In this document: positions 61,180 through 64,000 of the stretch, piece after piece
How the letters are laid out: each line of letters starts with the position of its first letter
Numbering within the stretch: the stretch's first letter is position 1
Source: Oscillospiraceae bacterium
GTDB taxonomy: Bacteria > Bacillota > Clostridia > Oscillospirales > Acutalibacteraceae
DNA length: 64,000 bases
Reading direction: 5' to 3'
Assembly (NCBI GenBank): GCA_031269595.1
Contig: JAISYX010000053.1
Coordinates: 1-64,000 of the forward strand
Program-made: the position numbers and the translations under genes
The notes under the pieces: generated by a model
Databases searched by the model: none
Told to the model about the DNA's origin: nothing
The model's input: only the letters and a program-made list of their open reading frames with translations

Positions 61180-64000
61180 ATGAAAAATATAAACCTTAGT
61201 AACCTTAAAAAGCTGCTCGCCTTGGTCCTTACGGCGGCAATGCTGTTTAGCTGCGCTGCAATTGCTCCAAGCCTTGCCTTGGCCGCAAATGTCCCGGGCT
61301 ACCCCTTCCTTTTGGGTGCAGCAAGGGGAGCAAATAACGAGATAGTCCCCCTTATCAGCTACAGGCCGGGCCAGAGCACAGGCACAGTACCCCTTGACGG
61401 CAGGGTCTATGACCACCCCTTGAATGAGACTATAGCTCAGTTTAAAACCCACCCTATAAGCGGCCACCCCGATGGCACTGCCTATATCTGGGCTTATGAC
61501 GATGCCTCAAACATCTATTTTATAGCCGATTGGACAAGCGATAACACCTATGACGACGGTGACGATTACTTTACCGTTTATATTAATGATACAAACGGCC
61601 TAAGAAGCTACACTCAGTATTCCGACAGAGGCAAATACGGTGAGGCTCTGTTTACCAAAACCGCAGTAGCTGACTTTGACCATATGTATTATGTTATAGC
61701 AGTGCCCAAACAGCAGCTGACTGCTGGCATTATCAAGGTGGGCTTTGAGCTGTACGGCACAGCCGCTGTCTCCGGCTCTCTTGCTTGGGGTGCTGCACCT
61801 CCTGCAACTGTTCCTGTTGGCTCTCCCGTTAGCTTCGATGTTAGCTACAGAGTTACAGCTTGGGGCAATCAGAGCTATAGCAACACTGCGGTTCTTGTGG
61901 AATACGCCAACGATGAGGCTCTCTACAATGCCTATTATGATTTCATATTTGAAAACGGCGCATTTGAGAAATACAGCTCAGGCGGATACGTCCCCTATGA
62001 GGGCACTGACATTAAAATTCTGGGCACTAAGGAATTTACCACAGCATTTACAGGCTCTGCCAGCGAATATAATGAGCTTGAGGGCAATGTGAGCTTAGAG
62101 GGCACCTTTGCCGAGAGCGGTGCTCACAAGGTTTCGGTGCTGGTGTTCTCAAATTACGGCGGCTCTGCATATTACCCATGGGCAGGCAACCTTATCACCG
62201 CCACTATAGGCGCAGGAGATGCCTATTGGGTGGCTGATTCTACAGGCATTACAGGCGAGGGCACAGCCTCCTCCCCCTATGGTATAAGCAACGGTAATCA
62301 GCTTGCCTACATAAGCAGCTTTAACGGCAGCGGAGCTTACATTCAGCTTGAGAGCGACATAAACCTTGCAGGCAAGCTATGGATGCCCATAAGCCTTGCA
62401 GGCAGCACAGAGGGCGACTCCTTTGTTTTAGAGGGCAACGGCCACTCTATTTCTAATTTAAAGGTAAACGACACAGTATATCTTGGCACAACAGAGCAAA
62501 TCACAGCTATACGCTCAGGCTATTCCTACAATGATGAGTGGGAATATCTTGAGGCAACTGTCTCTGCTGCGGCTATGTTCTCACGCACACAAAACGCAGC
62601 TATAAGCAATATTATACTTAACTCACCTGAGGTTGTGCTGGCTTCCTCCGCTACAACAAGCGTCTCATTAGGCGGCGCACTGGTGGGGCTTGCCGAGGGC
62701 GGCGAGCTTAGGGGAATCACAGTTAACACTCCCAGCATAACAACACAGAGCATAGACAGCTACAGCAGCGGCACTGTTTTGGGCGGCGTTGTGGGCTATG
62801 CCTCAGAGCTAAAGCCCATTAGTGATGCAAGTGTTTCAGGCGGCTGTGTTTCTGCAACGGTAAGCAATAGCTACCAAACTCTTACCGCCGTGGGCGGCAT
62901 TGCAGGTGCAGCTTACTCCTCTGTGCTTGTTAACACCTCCTCTGCTGCAAAGCTTGCCTTAAATGTGTGCGGCGACGGCGCAGTTGAAGCGGCCTTTGTA
63001 GGGGGAATTGTGGGCACTATCTCCGCAGAGGAAAAGCTAAGCGGCTTCTTCTGCCTGCACAACAGCTATTCAAGATCAAAAATAACCTTAACTGTAACCG
63101 AGAGCAGCTATGCCAATGCTGCATACGCAGGCGGCCTTGCAGGCTATTTAAACGATGCTGCAATAAACAATTACTATAAAGGCACAGTTTCAATTATAGC
63201 CCCGGGAGAGGTTGAGAGCAGCCACTCAGGCGCACTATTCGGCTATGTTTACAATCCTGCTGATAAATATGATATAAGCCGCAACTACATTACAGACGAG
63301 AGCTTAGCCATAGGCGGCTTTGAAGAGAGCGGCACAGAGCCTGCTGTGGAGCATATAGCAAATGCCAACACTCTGGCTGTTGCCCTTAACGGCGGCCGTG
63401 AGGCCGTGGCAAGCGGCATATATGCGCAATACGGCGAAGAAGTCGCACTTAACAAGGTTTTTGAATGGGAAATTGTTGAAGGCAAAAACGACGGCTTCCC
63501 CGTGCTTAAAGCTCCTGAGGAGCAAGCTAAGAAGATGAAGACGGTGCTCTCTTGGGAAAAGAATCCGCCCACCAGCACAGTTACGGGAACACCCACAGAG
63601 CTTGCTCTTAAATACACCCTAACCAACGCTCCCGCCTCTATTAATGGTAAGGCTTACTTATTTGAATACGACACAGAAGAGCATTTAAGCGAGTTCCTTG
63701 ACGGCTTCCCCCTCTATTTTGAAGAGGCCGGATGCTTTGGCCGCACCTCCTATGCAGAGGGCGGAGACACTCAGTTTAACACCTCCTGCGATTGCTCTTC
63801 CTGCGTATATGCAAGTAAGAGGCAATGCTGCATTAATGACACAACTCCCTATGATGGCATAGAGATACTTGCCTCAGCCGCTTTTACAGCCACCTCCGCA
63901 AGCGGAGCAGTGCCTCTAACTGCTAATTTTGCAAGCCATGGCGGGCACAAAATAGCAGCGGTTGTATATTGGCAGGGCAGTCTATCTGTCTTTGTAAACG
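61180..64000 (+). CDS. Large secreted GLUG-motif surface protein (incomplete at window end)
   Basis: The frame is open from the ATG at 61180 (AGGAGG about 9 nt upstream) to the end, at least 940 residues. A signal peptide ends near ALAAN (residues 32-36). Residues about 55-200 form a domain of acidic, aromatic strands (WAYDDASNIYFIADWTSDN). A long region follows with GLUG-type turns (GGALVGLAEGG, GGVVGYASE, GGIAGAAYS, GGIVGTISA, GGLAGYLND, SGALFGYVY), usual in bacterial adhesins or enzymes. A Cys cluster (CDCSSCVYASKRQCC) lies near residue 871. Its C-terminal anchor, if any, lies outside the window. Confidence 0.8.
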   Translation, partial: MKNINLSNLKKLLALVLTAAMLFSCAAIAPSLALAANVPGYPFLLGAARGANNEIVPLISYRPGQSTGTVPLDGRVYDHPLNETIAQFKTHPISGHPDGTAYIWAYDDASNIYFIADWTSDNTYDDGDDYFTVYINDTNGLRSYTQYSDRGKYGEALFTKTAVADFDHMYYVIAVPKQQLTAGIIKVGFELYGTAAVSGSLAWGAAPPATVPVGSPVSFDVSYRVTAWGNQSYSNTAVLVEYANDEALYNAYYDFIFENGAFEKYSSGGYVPYEGTDIKILGTKEFTTAFTGSASEYNELEGNVSLEGTFAESGAHKVSVLVFSNYGGSAYYPWAGNLITATIGAGDAYWVADSTGITGEGTASSPYGISNGNQLAYISSFNGSGAYIQLESDINLAGKLWMPISLAGSTEGDSFVLEGNGHSISNLKVNDTVYLGTTEQITAIRSGYSYNDEWEYLEATVSAAAMFSRTQNAAISNIILNSPEVVLASSATTSVSLGGALVGLAEGGELRGITVNTPSITTQSIDSYSSGTVLGGVVGYASELKPISDASVSGGCVSATVSNSYQTLTAVGGIAGAAYSSVLVNTSSAAKLALNVCGDGAVEAAFVGGIVGTISAEEKLSGFFCLHNSYSRSKITLTVTESSYANAAYAGGLAGYLNDAAINNYYKGTVSIIAPGEVESSHSGALFGYVYNPADKYDISRNYITDESLAIGGFEESGTEPAVEHIANANTLAVALNGGREAVASGIYAQYGEEVALNKVFEWEIVEGKNDGFPVLKAPEEQAKKMKTVLSWEKNPPTSTVTGTPTELALKYTLTNAPASINGKAYLFEYDTEEHLSEFLDGFPLYFEEAGCFGRTSYAEGGDTQFNTSCDCSSCVYASKRQCCINDTTPYDGIEILASAAFTATSASGAVPLTANFASHGGHKIAAVVYWQGSLSVFVN

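Overview
The window looks like a chromosomal segment of an anaerobic Bacillota bacterium, probably class Clostridia in or near the Oscillospiraceae/Ruminococcaceae. The evidence is a Gram-positive PolC-type replicative polymerase, the SepF/YlmH/DivIVA division cluster, AGGAGG-type ribosome binding sites, an endonuclease-type MutL without MutH, a split transketolase, and secreted proteins with SH3, Big_2, RCC1 and cell-wall-binding-2 repeats. The assignment rests on gene content and order only; no rRNA or tRNA gene was seen.

Layout. 1-6280 (+): a hairpin-rich leader, then mutS, a small DUF3592-like membrane protein, mutL and miaA. 6281-7013: a repeat-rich gap. 7014-21930 (+): an HlyD-like adaptor, yggS/ylmE, sepF, ylmH, a lipoprotein, divIVA, ileS, lspA, rluD, a polytopic membrane protein, a HAD phosphatase and the two transketolase halves, then a ComEA-like HhH protein to 22571. 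22754-32198 (-): a cluster of a degenerate sensor kinase, a membrane PP2C phosphatase with an extracellular Big_2 domain, an unrecognised 1730-residue protein with 43-residue repeats, and a PdaC-like polysaccharide deacetylase. 32279-35271 (-): pyrE and a secreted GH24 lysozyme with SH3 repeats. 35528-44626: a DUF1836 regulator (+), then (-) a glycosyltransferase, prmA, a HigBA-type toxin-antitoxin pair, a TPR membrane protein, a GNAT-LarE fusion and three tandem paralogous membrane proteins. 44694-56149 (-): the operon pyrH-frr-uppS-cdsA-dxr-rseP-ispG-hypothetical-polC. 56389-59079 (-): an RCC1/cell-wall-binding-2 surface protein. 59496 to the end (+): a PQ-loop protein, a CPBP protease and an incomplete secreted GLUG-type protein.

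The least ordinary content is the repeat landscape and the 22.7-32.2 kb cluster. Four interspersed repeat classes can be read by eye: (i) a roughly 65-90 bp element in seven copies, always co-oriented with the next gene. In six copies it ends on that gene's start codon, and in five of those it supplies an in-frame ATG; in the seventh it encodes the deacetylase N-terminus. (ii) Long palindromes with GTAGGGG/CCCCTAC ends and three kinds of stem. (iii) A roughly 285 bp element in two inverted copies 35 kb apart, each with a near-consensus promoter and a conserved hairpin, a candidate small RNA. (iv) Short tandem heptamer arrays. The 1730-residue protein, between a PP2C phosphatase and a cell-wall deacetylase, is the best candidate for a new signalling or envelope system.
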